Source: Alphaproteobacteria bacterium (GTDB taxonomy: Bacteria > Pseudomonadota > Alphaproteobacteria > RF32 > CAG-239). Taken from it: DNA of 11,496 bases. A model generated the notes under the pieces. It had not been told where the DNA came from. It saw only the letters and a list, made by a program, of their open reading frames with translations, and made no database searches. Below, one piece after another: positions 1-7,294 of this stretch. Position 1 is the stretch's first letter. Every line of letters starts with the position of its first letter. The DNA is taken from positions 1 through 11,496 of the forward strand of contig JAGCOI010000163.1 of NCBI GenBank assembly GCA_017645485.1, written 5' to 3'. Made by a program: the position numbers and the translations under genes.

Positions 1-2
1 CA

Positions 3-30
3 TTGACAAGAATTTTTTTTTCTTTATATT
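3..30 (+). promoter_or_regulatory. Probable sigma-70-type promoter of the glycine-zipper lipoprotein gene
   Basis: A perfect -35 box TTGACA (3-8) is followed after 16 bp by TATATT (25-30), in a T-rich spacer. Transcription would start near 37, giving a leader of about 36 nt that carries an AGGAG ribosome binding site at 60-64. The assignment rests on consensus matching and position only. Confidence 0.6.
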
Positions 31-72
31 AAATATAACTTTTACAGATAAACAATTACAGGAGTTAAAGTT

Positions 73-519
73 ATGAAAAAGACATTAAGCACATTAGGTG
101 TTTTGGCACTTTTAACCGCTTGTCAGGCGGATATCGGCTCGAATCAATACGGCACAAGTTCTGTCAGACAGGCCGCAGCCGCCAGTCCCTGTTCGGTTAT
201 CAGTGTACGTCAGGTCAATGTTAAGTCCGATAACAATGCCGGTATGATTTTAGGTGCCTTGGCGGGCGGTGTCGGAGGCTATGCCATCGGCAGCGGCAGT
301 ACGGCACATAATTTAGGTGCTATCGGCGGTGCCGCATTGGGCGGTTATGCCGGCGACAAAGCACAAGGTGCTCTTTCATCTCAAACAGGCTACGAATATG
401 TCGTACGTCTTGATAACGGCCAAGTCATGACCTTAACGCAAGGCACCGATGTTTTACTCTCACCGGGTCAAAGATGCATGATTTTACTTGGTGATCCGTC
501 AAGACTTATTCCTTACTAA
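73..519 (+). CDS. Glycine-zipper outer-membrane lipoprotein (17 kDa antigen / SlyB-like)
   Basis: This is a 148-aa lipoprotein, probably anchored in the outer membrane and facing the periplasm. The N-terminus is a lipoprotein signal peptide: two lysines, a hydrophobic stretch, then the lipobox LTAC with the lipidated cysteine at residue 17. Residues 57-73 and 82-94 are two glycine-rich helices with small residues every few positions, the glycine-zipper pattern of the rickettsial 17 kDa antigen and SlyB/Pcp families. A more polar C-terminal part (about 106-148) follows. Cys40 and Cys135 lie on either side of the zipper and could form a disulfide. The start is fixed by AGGAG nine bases upstream. 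The gene stands alone, with its own promoter and terminator. Family members support envelope integrity, but no precise biochemical role is established. The family call is firm; the function is not. Confidence 0.85.
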   Translation: MKKTLSTLGVLALLTACQADIGSNQYGTSSVRQAAAASPCSVISVRQVNVKSDNNAGMILGALAGGVGGYAIGSGSTAHNLGAIGGAALGGYAGDKAQGALSSQTGYEYVVRLDNGQVMTLTQGTDVLLSPGQRCMILLGDPSRLIPY

Positions 520-535
520 ACAAACAAAATTTTAA

Positions 536-563
536 AGCCTCCGAAACGGAGGCTCTTTTTTTT
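536..563 (+). terminator. Rho-independent terminator of the lipoprotein gene
   Basis: Perfect 8-bp stem AGCCTCCG (536-543) / CGGAGGCT (547-554) with a three-base AAA loop, followed by C and eight T residues (556-563). It starts 16 nt after the lipoprotein stop. The same stem could weakly serve the converging minus-strand gene that ends at 589, but the T-run favours the plus strand. Confidence 0.92.
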
Positions 564-588
564 ATTATCAAACGCATCAAACCGAAAT

Positions 589-2022
589 TTAAGAACCTTG
601 AATTTTCTGTTCTTTTGCATATCTTTCCATATACTCGGTTGCAGGCCCGAGTTTACGAGGATGAATATTCGGCGAACCTAATAAAACTTTTGCGCCCTCT
701 TCTGCATTGCGATGTTCATTTGTTTCTTTTTGATGTTTTTTAATTCGCTTAAGTGCTTCTTTTGCTTTTAATTTGTTACCCTCTATAATAAGACGTGCTG
801 TCGTCAAACCTTTTAAGGCCAATCGTTTGGCAACATTTGCCAAGTTTCTCTTAATGCTGAAATCCACCGCACGCGCATTTTCAAATTGATACACGTCGTG
901 TTGAACGGCCCTTAAAAGTTTCATCATTGTACCGACTTCAACGGGGGTTCCTGCCAATTCATTGGCAACATTCGGATACGAATAAACAAGCGAAAGGGGC
1001 AATAAAGGCTTAAATTCTTCAGGATATTTACCGAGTTTGGAATCAAATCTCCCGCCTGCAGATACGCGATAGGGATGCGCCATGCAGTTTCCAAGAATAA
1101 TATCCTGTGCAATTCCCTCCAAATTATCGTATGAAAGAAATCTGTCATGCGCATCTTTACTTCTCGGAACAGCCGGCATAACAAAGTTTGTTGATTTAAC
1201 TTTACCTTCTTTTTCCATTTTGTTAAATGCAAACGAAAATTCGGAAGCAATTCTTTTTTGGTAAGCCGGATATCCGAACATAGCAAACGAAACTTCTTCT
1301 TTATCCTTGAAAAATTTATTTCTTATTTCGGCTAAAAGCTGCGTATTATCCTCAGTCGAAGTATCATTTGGTGTAACCAAGCACTCTTGCAAAATTTCTT
1401 CCGGCAAACCGAGTTTGCGACAATAACGCACATACATTTCCACCTCACTGCCGGTATTAAATTGTAAACTTTGGTCACTAAAATCCGTATTTCCTTGATT
1501 ATCATACAACCCTAAGAAGACTAATTTTTTCGGTTTACCCGTCTTTTTCAAATCGGTCAACCATGCCTCAATTGCCGGTTCTGCAGATCCGGGATGCCCC
1601 GAAAACACGACAAAAGCATCTGTTTTAGGCGGCAGATTTTCATAATCGGCGCACACGATTTTTTTATCATAACCTTCATATTCTATCACTTCACCGTCTT
1701 TAACCGCGCCCATCTCTTCGGCTTTTAAAACAACTTCTTTTTCTTTATCGGTTAAAGAAAACTTGAGTACATCTTCATTTTTGGATGGGTGTGATTTTTT
1801 CACAATATCCGCGGCTTGACGTAAATTAAAATTCGGAGAATCCATCAAAGACTTAATATATTTCATATCTTCAACATAAGCCTTAAAATAGCGTTCATCA
1901 GCCCAACCGCGCTCGGCAAGTTCCGCCTGATAATTTTCAAACTTAAGTTCTTTCCCGTCCAAAAAATCACGCACAATTTGTTCATAGACGGTTGGTTGAT
2001 ATTGAGGTTTTTCTAAAGGCAT
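589..2022 (-). CDS. Hypothetical 477-aa protein with a DUF218/YdcF-like core
   Basis: Probably cytoplasmic; no signal peptide or membrane segment is visible. The centre, about residues 134-262, resembles the DUF218 (YdcF/SanA/ElyC) fold: a buried strand DAFVVFSGHPG, a second strand KKLVFLGLYD, then SEVEMYVRYCRKLGLPEE, then DTSTEDN, then a strand and the basic helix PAYQKR. This order matches the family pattern of Ser-Glu, Gly-x-Pro, (S/T)-T-x-x-N and a downstream Arg. Helical extensions lie on both sides, roughly 1-130 and 360-477, the latter rich in Lys and Arg, making it about twice the size of YdcF. The start at 2022 is chosen because AGGAG lies eight bases upstream and a strong promoter lies just before it; an ATG further up at 2106 would precede the promoter and sit inside a terminator stem. 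DUF218 proteins are linked to envelope or nucleotide metabolism, but substrates are mostly unknown. The family match was made by eye. Confidence 0.72.
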   Translation of the reverse strand: MPLEKPQYQPTVYEQIVRDFLDGKELKFENYQAELAERGWADERYFKAYVEDMKYIKSLMDSPNFNLRQAADIVKKSHPSKNEDVLKFSLTDKEKEVVLKAEEMGAVKDGEVIEYEGYDKKIVCADYENLPPKTDAFVVFSGHPGSAEPAIEAWLTDLKKTGKPKKLVFLGLYDNQGNTDFSDQSLQFNTGSEVEMYVRYCRKLGLPEEILQECLVTPNDTSTEDNTQLLAEIRNKFFKDKEEVSFAMFGYPAYQKRIASEFSFAFNKMEKEGKVKSTNFVMPAVPRSKDAHDRFLSYDNLEGIAQDIILGNCMAHPYRVSAGGRFDSKLGKYPEEFKPLLPLSLVYSYPNVANELAGTPVEVGTMMKLLRAVQHDVYQFENARAVDFSIKRNLANVAKRLALKGLTTARLIIEGNKLKAKEALKRIKKHQKETNEHRNAEEGAKVLLGSPNIHPRKLGPATEYMERYAKEQKIQGS

Positions 2023-2050
2023 TGTGTCATCTCCTGAATGTTTTTTTGAT

Positions 2051-2079
2051 ATTCTAATCATATAATTAAATTTTGTCAA
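2051..2079 (-). promoter_or_regulatory. Near-consensus promoter of the DUF218-like gene
   Basis: Read on the minus strand, TTGACA (2074-2079) is followed by exactly 17 bp and then TAGAAT (2051-2056), five of six matches to the -10 consensus. Transcription would start near 2044, leaving about 22 nt of leader with AGGAG before the ATG at 2022. This is the best promoter match in the window. Confidence 0.75.
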
Positions 2080-2092
2080 CAAGTTTATACAA

Positions 2093-2131
2093 AAAAATTC
2101 CCCCAAATGACATTACTGTCAATTTGAGGGG
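2093..2131 (-). terminator. Rho-independent terminator of the 178-aa gene
   Basis: On the minus strand, CCCC-TCAAATTGACA (2131-2117) pairs with TGTCATTT-GGGG (2112-2101), allowing two single-T bulges, around a GTAA loop. It is followed by two A residues and a run of seven T residues. It begins seven nt after the stop of the gene at 2138-2674 and ends just before the promoter of the next gene, so the two minus-strand genes are separate transcription units. Confidence 0.8.
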
Positions 2132-2137
2132 AGCTTT

Positions 2138-2674
2138 TTAACAATCAAGTTTTTTGGCCATCTGCAAGGCAGTCGACTTCTCAAACTCTTCATCGGTCGG
2201 GTCATCGACGTTGATACCGGCAGCAATATCTGCCAAAATGGCACGTGCAATGCAAATCGGTACATTTTCCGTCACACCCCAAACCTCAGCTCTGAGATCT
2301 TTCTTAAGGTGTAGGTTGTAGAACTTCATTCCAAACTCAGAACCCCAGTCAGTACTTTCCGACATCGTTTCTTTAATCATGCCGAGCACGGTTTTCGGGT
2401 GAAAGCCTTGCTTAAGCAAATCGGCGATATGAGACAGCATAATCAGCGCCTCATTCTTTTGCGGTGTCATCTCCGGAGATGCCAATTTTTTATTGACTTT
2501 AGCCATCTTATTGACTATCTTCGGCAGTTCGCCTTTCTCAAGAATCTCACGGATTTTGGCTTCCGTGGTATACCTCAAAGCAAGGTTCTTCGGATGTCCC
2601 GGCATGGAAAACATAATCCATGCATTAACCTTACTTTCAATGGAAGAGTTTTTGTTTTCTATCTTAAATTTCAT
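2138..2674 (-). CDS. Hypothetical 178-aa protein, function not recognised
   Basis: I do not recognise this family. The protein has no signal peptide or membrane segment and appears mostly helical. Residues 1-25 are polar and then turn hydrophobic (AWIMFSMPGH). Residues 36-65 are a lysine-rich helical stretch, 72-105 look like two amphipathic helices, and 142-153 are an alanine- and isoleucine-rich helix. The tail (157-178) is acidic and then basic, ending in Cys. Codon use resembles that of its neighbours, and the frame is bounded by a plausible promoter and a good terminator, so I take it as a real gene. The ribosome binding site is weak, so translation may be low or the start slightly different. 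It forms its own transcription unit between adiA and the DUF218-like gene, and nothing in the context suggests a role. Confidence 0.6.
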   Translation of the reverse strand: MKFKIENKNSSIESKVNAWIMFSMPGHPKNLALRYTTEAKIREILEKGELPKIVNKMAKVNKKLASPEMTPQKNEALIMLSHIADLLKQGFHPKTVLGMIKETMSESTDWGSEFGMKFYNLHLKKDLRAEVWGVTENVPICIARAILADIAAGINVDDPTDEEFEKSTALQMAKKLDC

Positions 2675-2723
2675 AAGCAGAACTATTAGGTGAATAAATA
2701 CAGAATGATATCAATTACTTTTT

Positions 2724-2752
2724 AATTTATGGAAAATTTGACAGAATGTCAA
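2724..2752 (-). promoter_or_regulatory. Candidate promoter of the 178-aa gene, overlapping a palindrome
   Basis: On the minus strand, TTGACA (2747-2752) is followed by 17 bp and TAAATT (2724-2729, four of six matches). The -35 box is half of a perfect inverted repeat, TTGACA-3-TGTCAA, at 2738-2752. The repeat may be an operator, or a weak hairpin at the end of adiA transcripts, since adiA stops at 2771 and no better terminator is visible there. Confidence 0.42.
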
Positions 2753-2770
2753 TATTTTTTTTTATAATTT

Positions 2771-5053
2771 TTATTTTTTAACGCACAATATTCTATATTT
2801 TCCGTCTTTAACTTCCACACCGTGAATATCGTGTGAAAATTCCGGAAACGCCTCATCAAACGCTTCCAAAGCCTTCAGATATGTTAAAGCAGAACCTTGG
2901 GCCAACCCCGCATTTTCGCCCGGCATCAAAAGCGGAATTCCGGGCGGATACGGCACAACACCTGTTGCAACGGTTTGTCCGACCATTTCATCCAGTCTGA
3001 GTGCCTCCACTTCATTTTTCACAAGCTTTTCATATGCTTCCACGGGTGTCATGTCAGGCTCAGGCAATTCGGAAAAAGCGTTAGCCAAGGCTTTTGTTGT
3101 ATTTAATTCTTTCATTTTTAAAAACATTGCCTCACTTAAATCTCTTAAGCCCATTTTAGCATAACGTTTTGTGTCGGCCTCATAAATTTTAGGCAAAGCA
3201 ACTTTAATATCCACATTGTAATCATAAGCTTTTTTAAATTCAAACAACGCATTAAGCAAAGTGCCCCATTTTCCTTTTGTTACGCCAAACGAGAACAAGA
3301 ACAAACAGGTAAAGTCCGTTGTTTTTTCAACCACAATACCCTTACTGTCAAGATAAGCCGTTAAGAGTGTTGCCGGAATACCGAAATCCGCCAAACTGCC
3401 GTCGGGCATCACACCCGGAGTCGTTACCGAAACTTTAATCGGGTCCAACATGGTATAACCGTCTGCAATATCGCCAAAACCGTGCCATGCATCATTTGGG
3501 TGTAAAATCCAACAATCCGGATTTGTTTCAAGCCATTCATCTTCTGCCTCAAAGAACGGCACTTTTTCACCTGTTTTCGGATTGATAACCGTATCCGGTT
3601 GCCATACATTGAAAAACCATGTATTATTGCGTTTCATCTCGTCATTAATACGGGCAAGCGTTTTTCTGAAATAAACAGCTTCTTTAATTGCACCTTGTGT
3701 TAAATCTTTACCATGTGAATCCATCATGGCAGATGACACATCGTTTGAGGCAATAATTGCATAAAAAGGCGATGTTGATGAATGCATCATCAAACTTTCG
3801 TTAAAGCGTTCGTGTGCAATACTGTTTTTACCGTCTAAAATATGAATCATTGATGCCTGTGAAAAAGCCGCAAGCAGTTTATGTGTTGATTGCGTTGCAA
3901 AAATCGTCGGATTATTTTTATCATATTCCTGAGGATTGCAACACATGGCATACCTGTTTTGATAAATCGGATTAAATCTGGCATATCCGTACCATGCCTC
4001 ATCAAAATGAATGCGATCAACACTGTCTTTTAACAAATCACGCACCCATGTTGTGTTATAACACAAACCGTCATAGGTAGAATTGGTGATAATGACGTGT
4101 TTGGGTGTGTGATTCATATGTTCTTTGACAAGCTTATTATTTTTAACCGCTTCCCGAACGGAATTTGCGGTTAGTGTTTCCGGTAAAATCGGCCCGATAA
4201 TGCCGTATTGATTTCGTGTCGGCATTAAATAAGTCGGAACGGCACCTGTCATCGTCATGGCATGCTCCACGGATTTATGACAATTTCGGTCACATAAACA
4301 AATATCACCTCGTGTTAAACTGGCCATCAGAACAACACGGTTTGAAGTAGACGTACCGTTTGTAATATGGTAACTGCGTGACGAATTAAAAACTTTTGCC
4401 ATATATTTTTCACTCTCACCGATAGGTCCCGAATGGTCAAGCATAGAACCGAGTTCGGAAACTGAAATGGATAAGTCAGACCTGAAAACCTGCTCTCCGA
4501 AAAAATTAAAAAAATCTCTGCCGACGGCCGTTTTCAAAAAGGCCGTCCCGCCGGTGTGCCCCGGTGTGTGCCAGGAATATTCATGCACTTTGGCAAACTT
4601 GGCAAGTGCCTTAAACATCGGCGGTAAAATATCTCGCCGATAACGTTTGACAGCGGCTTGCACGCGTCCGCTGATAAAATCAAGCGTATCTTCCAAAAGC
4701 CAGATAAAATCGCTGACCTGTTCTAAAATATGTGTCGGAATATCCGAAGCAAAATTCTTACTCGACATTAAAAAAATCGGCACGCGCTTATTGAGTTTTC
4801 TGATATCTTCAACAACCTGATAGGTGTTGTGGCAATGCGTACATTCCACACCGAGCATCACGGCCTGAATAGACGGATCCGAATTAAAAATTGCCTTTGT
4901 ATCTTCCAAATGCTCGGCAACAATAACATGTGCTTTTTCAATTTCCAAATCTTTTTTTAAGATGCGCACGGCTCTGGCTGCCGCCGTATCGTCGTCAAAA
5001 TCATCATAACTGAGTAAGATTTTAACCTCAAACGGATTTTTTATATCAATCAT
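2771..5053 (-). CDS. adiA: Biodegradative arginine decarboxylase, AdiA type (PLP-dependent)
   Basis: A 760-aa cytoplasmic enzyme that decarboxylates arginine to agmatine and CO2, consuming a proton; with AdiC it forms the arginine-dependent acid-resistance system. The length matches E. coli AdiA (about 755 aa). Residues 1-130 are the response-regulator-like N-terminal wing domain. The PLP domain follows, with GTSTSN (233-238), the DRNCHKS motif (255-261), HFDEAWYGYARFNPIY with the cofactor-contacting Asp351, and STHK with the Schiff-base Lys392. The C-terminal domain ends in PYPPGIPLLMPGE and CVKK. DEAWYGYARFNPIY, RNQYGIIGPI and GVTKGKWGTL are typical of AdiA, whereas STHKLLAAFSQASMIH and the LDEMVG region read more like lysine decarboxylase LdcI/CadA. 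Arginine is the likeliest substrate, given the adjacent AdiC; lysine is the alternative. The start has AAGGAG six to seven bases upstream, 14 nt after the adiC stop, so the two genes are translationally close and cotranscribed. No catalytic residue is missing. Confidence 0.93.
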   Translation of the reverse strand: MIDIKNPFEVKILLSYDDFDDDTAAARAVRILKKDLEIEKAHVIVAEHLEDTKAIFNSDPSIQAVMLGVECTHCHNTYQVVEDIRKLNKRVPIFLMSSKNFASDIPTHILEQVSDFIWLLEDTLDFISGRVQAAVKRYRRDILPPMFKALAKFAKVHEYSWHTPGHTGGTAFLKTAVGRDFFNFFGEQVFRSDLSISVSELGSMLDHSGPIGESEKYMAKVFNSSRSYHITNGTSTSNRVVLMASLTRGDICLCDRNCHKSVEHAMTMTGAVPTYLMPTRNQYGIIGPILPETLTANSVREAVKNNKLVKEHMNHTPKHVIITNSTYDGLCYNTTWVRDLLKDSVDRIHFDEAWYGYARFNPIYQNRYAMCCNPQEYDKNNPTIFATQSTHKLLAAFSQASMIHILDGKNSIAHERFNESLMMHSSTSPFYAIIASNDVSSAMMDSHGKDLTQGAIKEAVYFRKTLARINDEMKRNNTWFFNVWQPDTVINPKTGEKVPFFEAEDEWLETNPDCWILHPNDAWHGFGDIADGYTMLDPIKVSVTTPGVMPDGSLADFGIPATLLTAYLDSKGIVVEKTTDFTCLFLFSFGVTKGKWGTLLNALFEFKKAYDYNVDIKVALPKIYEADTKRYAKMGLRDLSEAMFLKMKELNTTKALANAFSELPEPDMTPVEAYEKLVKNEVEALRLDEMVGQTVATGVVPYPPGIPLLMPGENAGLAQGSALTYLKALEAFDEAFPEFSHDIHGVEVKDGKYRILCVKK

Positions 5054-5067
5054 ATCTTTCTCCTTTG

Positions 5068-6542
5068 TTAGCTTAATGTGTCAGAATGTTCCAAAACCGG
5101 AAAATGACTTTTCATATGCATTTTCAAATCATGTTCATCCTTAAATGAAATCCAAAATGTTAAAACAAGGGCGGCAATTGTCACAATCAGCGTTAAATAA
5201 CGCACAAAAGCCGGCACGACACAGGTTATTTTTTCATTTTTAGCCTGCATTTGAAGTTCGCGGTTCACACTTGTTTCATACAAAATAATCGTGAAAATAA
5301 CAAACATCAGCGCCCATCTTGTTTGCGCGGGATCAGAACCGACCATGGCCGCCATTGAATAAAAAGCCGCAATCAACCCGATAATGGTGTACAAAACACC
5401 CTGTCGTCCGGTAAGTTTATCTTTCCCGATAATCTTAATGGAAACAGCCGAATAAATATAAGGCAATAATGTCATAATCACGGCAATAGAGGCAATTTTG
5501 CCGAATTGCTCTGCAACAGTCGGCGACATTGTTGCCAAAACCTGCAACGTCATGATAATCGCCACAATGGCAAGCCCCGTTGCCGGTACACCTTTTTTTG
5601 TTTCACAGGCAAACATCCTTCCAAATAATCCGTCATTGGCTGCTGCTTGTGCCGTCTGACCAACCAAAAGTGTCCATCCGCCGAGTGAACCCAAGCATCC
5701 GATAGCCGCACACAGTGCCACAATATCCCCTGCTTTTTGCCCCAGTGCAATGGACACAGCCTGAGAAAAAGGCGCGGCAGACGAATCAGTTCTTTATTGT
5801 CAATAATTCCCATAATAACGCTGGAACTTAAAATATAACATACTGCCGCAATAATCACACCAGTCACGGTAGCAATCGGCACATTCCGCGTCGGATTTTT
5901 AACCACCGCCGTTGAAACCGACGCGCTTTCCACACCGATAAATGCCCACAGCGTAAAATTTAAGGTCATGCCGATAGCCGTCATATCCGATTTGCCTGTC
6001 ACATTCCAACCCTGCATATATGTTTCTGGATTAAACCAAAACCATCCGATAAGCGCCACACCGACAATCGGAATAAGGGCAAAAATTGTTGTCATACTTT
6101 GAATTTTTGCAACCACATTCGGCCCTAAGATATTTGCATATGTAAAAAACCATATCACCGCAATTTGTGCCAATGCCATCACGAGCGGATCTTTCAAAAC
6201 GGGGAAAAAGGGTGTTAAATAGCCGAGACCTGCCACAGCCAATGCCACATTACCCACAACATTCGCAAGCCAATAAACCAAATTGGTCTGATAGCCCATA
6301 TAATCCCCGAAAGCCTTTTTGGCATAAGCATAAGGCCCGCCTGCCGCCGGATAAATCTGCGTTAATTTTGAAAACACGAGTGCCAATGCCACCGCGCCGA
6401 CCGTTGTAATAATCCAACCGAAAATGGCAATAGAACCGATACCGGCCAAATTTGCCGGCAACATAAACACCCCCGAGCCCATCATGTTTCCGGCCACCAT
6501 AAACGTTGCCGGAATAAGCCCGATTTTATTTTTTTCATCCAT
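5068..6542 (-). pseudogene. adiC: Arginine:agmatine antiporter AdiC, interrupted by a one-base frameshift
   Basis: An APC-superfamily inner-membrane exchanger that imports arginine and exports agmatine. Two minus-strand frames make up the gene: 6542 to about 5782 encodes the first 254 residues, and about 5781 to 5068 the rest. The first frame reads NKELIR and then turns to unrelated sequence; the other frame supplies SAAPFSQAVSIALGQKAG, matching AdiC's segment before helix 8. Adding one T after CG at 5782 gives 491 aa. In that reconstruction the GSG motif (Ser23), Tyr90, Asn98, Trp199, Glu205 and Trp290 all sit exactly three positions before E. coli Ser26, Tyr93, Asn101, Trp202, Glu208 and Trp293. 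The position of E. coli Ser357 is Ala354. The C-terminus is about 45 residues longer than AdiC, with one more hydrophobic segment. The start at 6542 has AAGGAG nine bases upstream. As it stands, the transporter should be truncated and non-functional. I saw no strong promoter in 6543-6648. An assembly error cannot be excluded. Confidence 0.93.
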
Positions 6543-6648
6543 GGATATATTCTCCTTATGAACTGAGTTAATCAATGTCCATAAGGTAATCTTTGAAAAT
6601 GAAATGACAACGGAATGAGCTAAAAAAAATTTTCTTGACTTTTTAAGC

Positions 6649-7122
6649 TTACCGACAATTTAAGCACTTTTCAAAAACATGCTTATTTTGTTGTGCTAAC
6701 TGTCTTAATTTATTTTTTTGATTTTGTTCAACATACGGAATCTTCATATTTGGCGCTTTATGCCTTAAAAACCAATCCACAAAAGAACTGATAGAAAATC
6801 TCTCTTTGTTTTGATATGCTTTTAGAAATTGTTCATGCTGTATTTTTGCAAATTCTTCTCTAAACGGCGCGTACTTTTTATCTCTGCTGATTGCACCTTT
6901 GCGTGCATGCGCACTGTGATGAATTTTGATGGCAGAATCCAACACGTCATCATACAATTCACACCATTCATGATACGCTTCTTCAAGCATATCTTCTGCC
7001 CAAGCAATAATTTTATTTTGCAGATCCTTGTTTTGCTTTAACTGTGGTGTTATGTAAAATAATTGATTTAACTTGCGTTCAGCCTTAAACGGAAGCAAAC
7101 TGTTTTGATTTTGCTCTGACAT
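6649..7122 (-). CDS. Hypothetical 157-aa protein, function not recognised
   Basis: I do not recognise this family. The protein is soluble, highly charged and probably all-helical, with no signal peptide. Notable stretches are the acidic, aromatic helix WAEDMLEEAYHEWCELYDD (about residues 41-59), a His/Lys/Arg-rich segment (IHHSAHARKGAISRDKK), then SFVDWFLRHKAPNMKIPY and a C-terminal basic helix. It ends in a CLNC pair followed by Arg. The start at 7122 is preferred over the ATG at 7137 because GAGGG lies eight bases before it and nothing comparable precedes the other. The gene lies 106 nt upstream of adiC on the same strand with no convincing terminator between, so read-through into adiC is possible. 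It could be a small regulator, but no helix-turn-helix is clear enough to say so. Confidence 0.6.
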   Translation of the reverse strand: MSEQNQNSLLPFKAERKLNQLFYITPQLKQNKDLQNKIIAWAEDMLEEAYHEWCELYDDVLDSAIKIHHSAHARKGAISRDKKYAPFREEFAKIQHEQFLKAYQNKERFSISSFVDWFLRHKAPNMKIPYVEQNQKNKLRQLAQQNKHVFEKCLNCR

Positions 7123-7152
7123 TATTTTATCCCTCACATCTACGATAAAACT

Positions 7153-7181
7153 TATTTAGGTTTTGTTTGAAAACAATGCAA
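7153..7181 (-). promoter_or_regulatory. Candidate promoter of the 157-aa gene
   Basis: On the minus strand, TTGCAT (7176-7181) is followed by 17 bp and TAAATA (7153-7158). Transcription would start near 7146, about 24 nt before the ATG at 7122. The match is moderate. It would also feed adiC and adiA if transcription reads through. Confidence 0.35.
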
Positions 7182-7243
7182 GTCCATAAGCTGTTTTTTA
7201 AACTTCTCCTCAAACTTTATCACGGACTTATAAAACTTTGACA

Positions 7244-7273
7244 TTGACTTTCAAATTTGAAAATGATGATATA
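7244..7273 (+). promoter_or_regulatory. Candidate promoter with a 14-bp palindrome in the spacer, for the small exported protein
   Basis: TTGACT (7244-7249) is followed by 18 bp and GATATA (7268-7273); an overlapping TTGACA sits at 7238-7243. Between the boxes is a perfect 14-bp palindrome, TTTCAAATTTGAAA (7249-7262), placed where a repressor would block RNA polymerase. The ribosome binding site AGGAGA (7282-7287) lies just downstream. The promoter is plausible; operator function is inferred from position alone. Confidence 0.45.
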
Positions 7274-7294
7274 TAAACATCAGGAGAAATTAAA

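Noticed and set aside
924..1286. Second minus-strand frame inside the DUF218-like gene
   Set aside because: It lies entirely within the larger coding frame, which has the promoter, ribosome binding site and family-like motifs.
2023..2106. Longer N-terminus of the DUF218-like protein starting at 2106
   Set aside because: The extra 28 codons cross the -35 and -10 boxes and a terminator stem, and the ATG at 2106 has no ribosome binding site.
2738..2752. Terminator for adiA formed by TTGACA-3-TGTCAA
   Set aside because: The stem is only six AT-rich pairs, and on the minus strand it is followed by just ATTTT. The better T-run is on the plus strand, where no gene reads into it.
5764..5772. Programmed -1 frameshifting at the CTT TTT codons of adiC instead of a mutation
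   Set aside because: A -1 slip there would rejoin the frames at the same total length, but there is no canonical slippery heptamer, and the conserved A-P-F motif would be read as R-L-F. A missing base upstream explains the sequence better.
7141..7240. Possible structured RNA between the divergent genes (AAGTCC at 7180-7185 with GGACTT at 7224-7229)
   Set aside because: Only six pairs with a 38-base loop and no supporting stems; it is not more than expected in AT-rich intergenic DNA.
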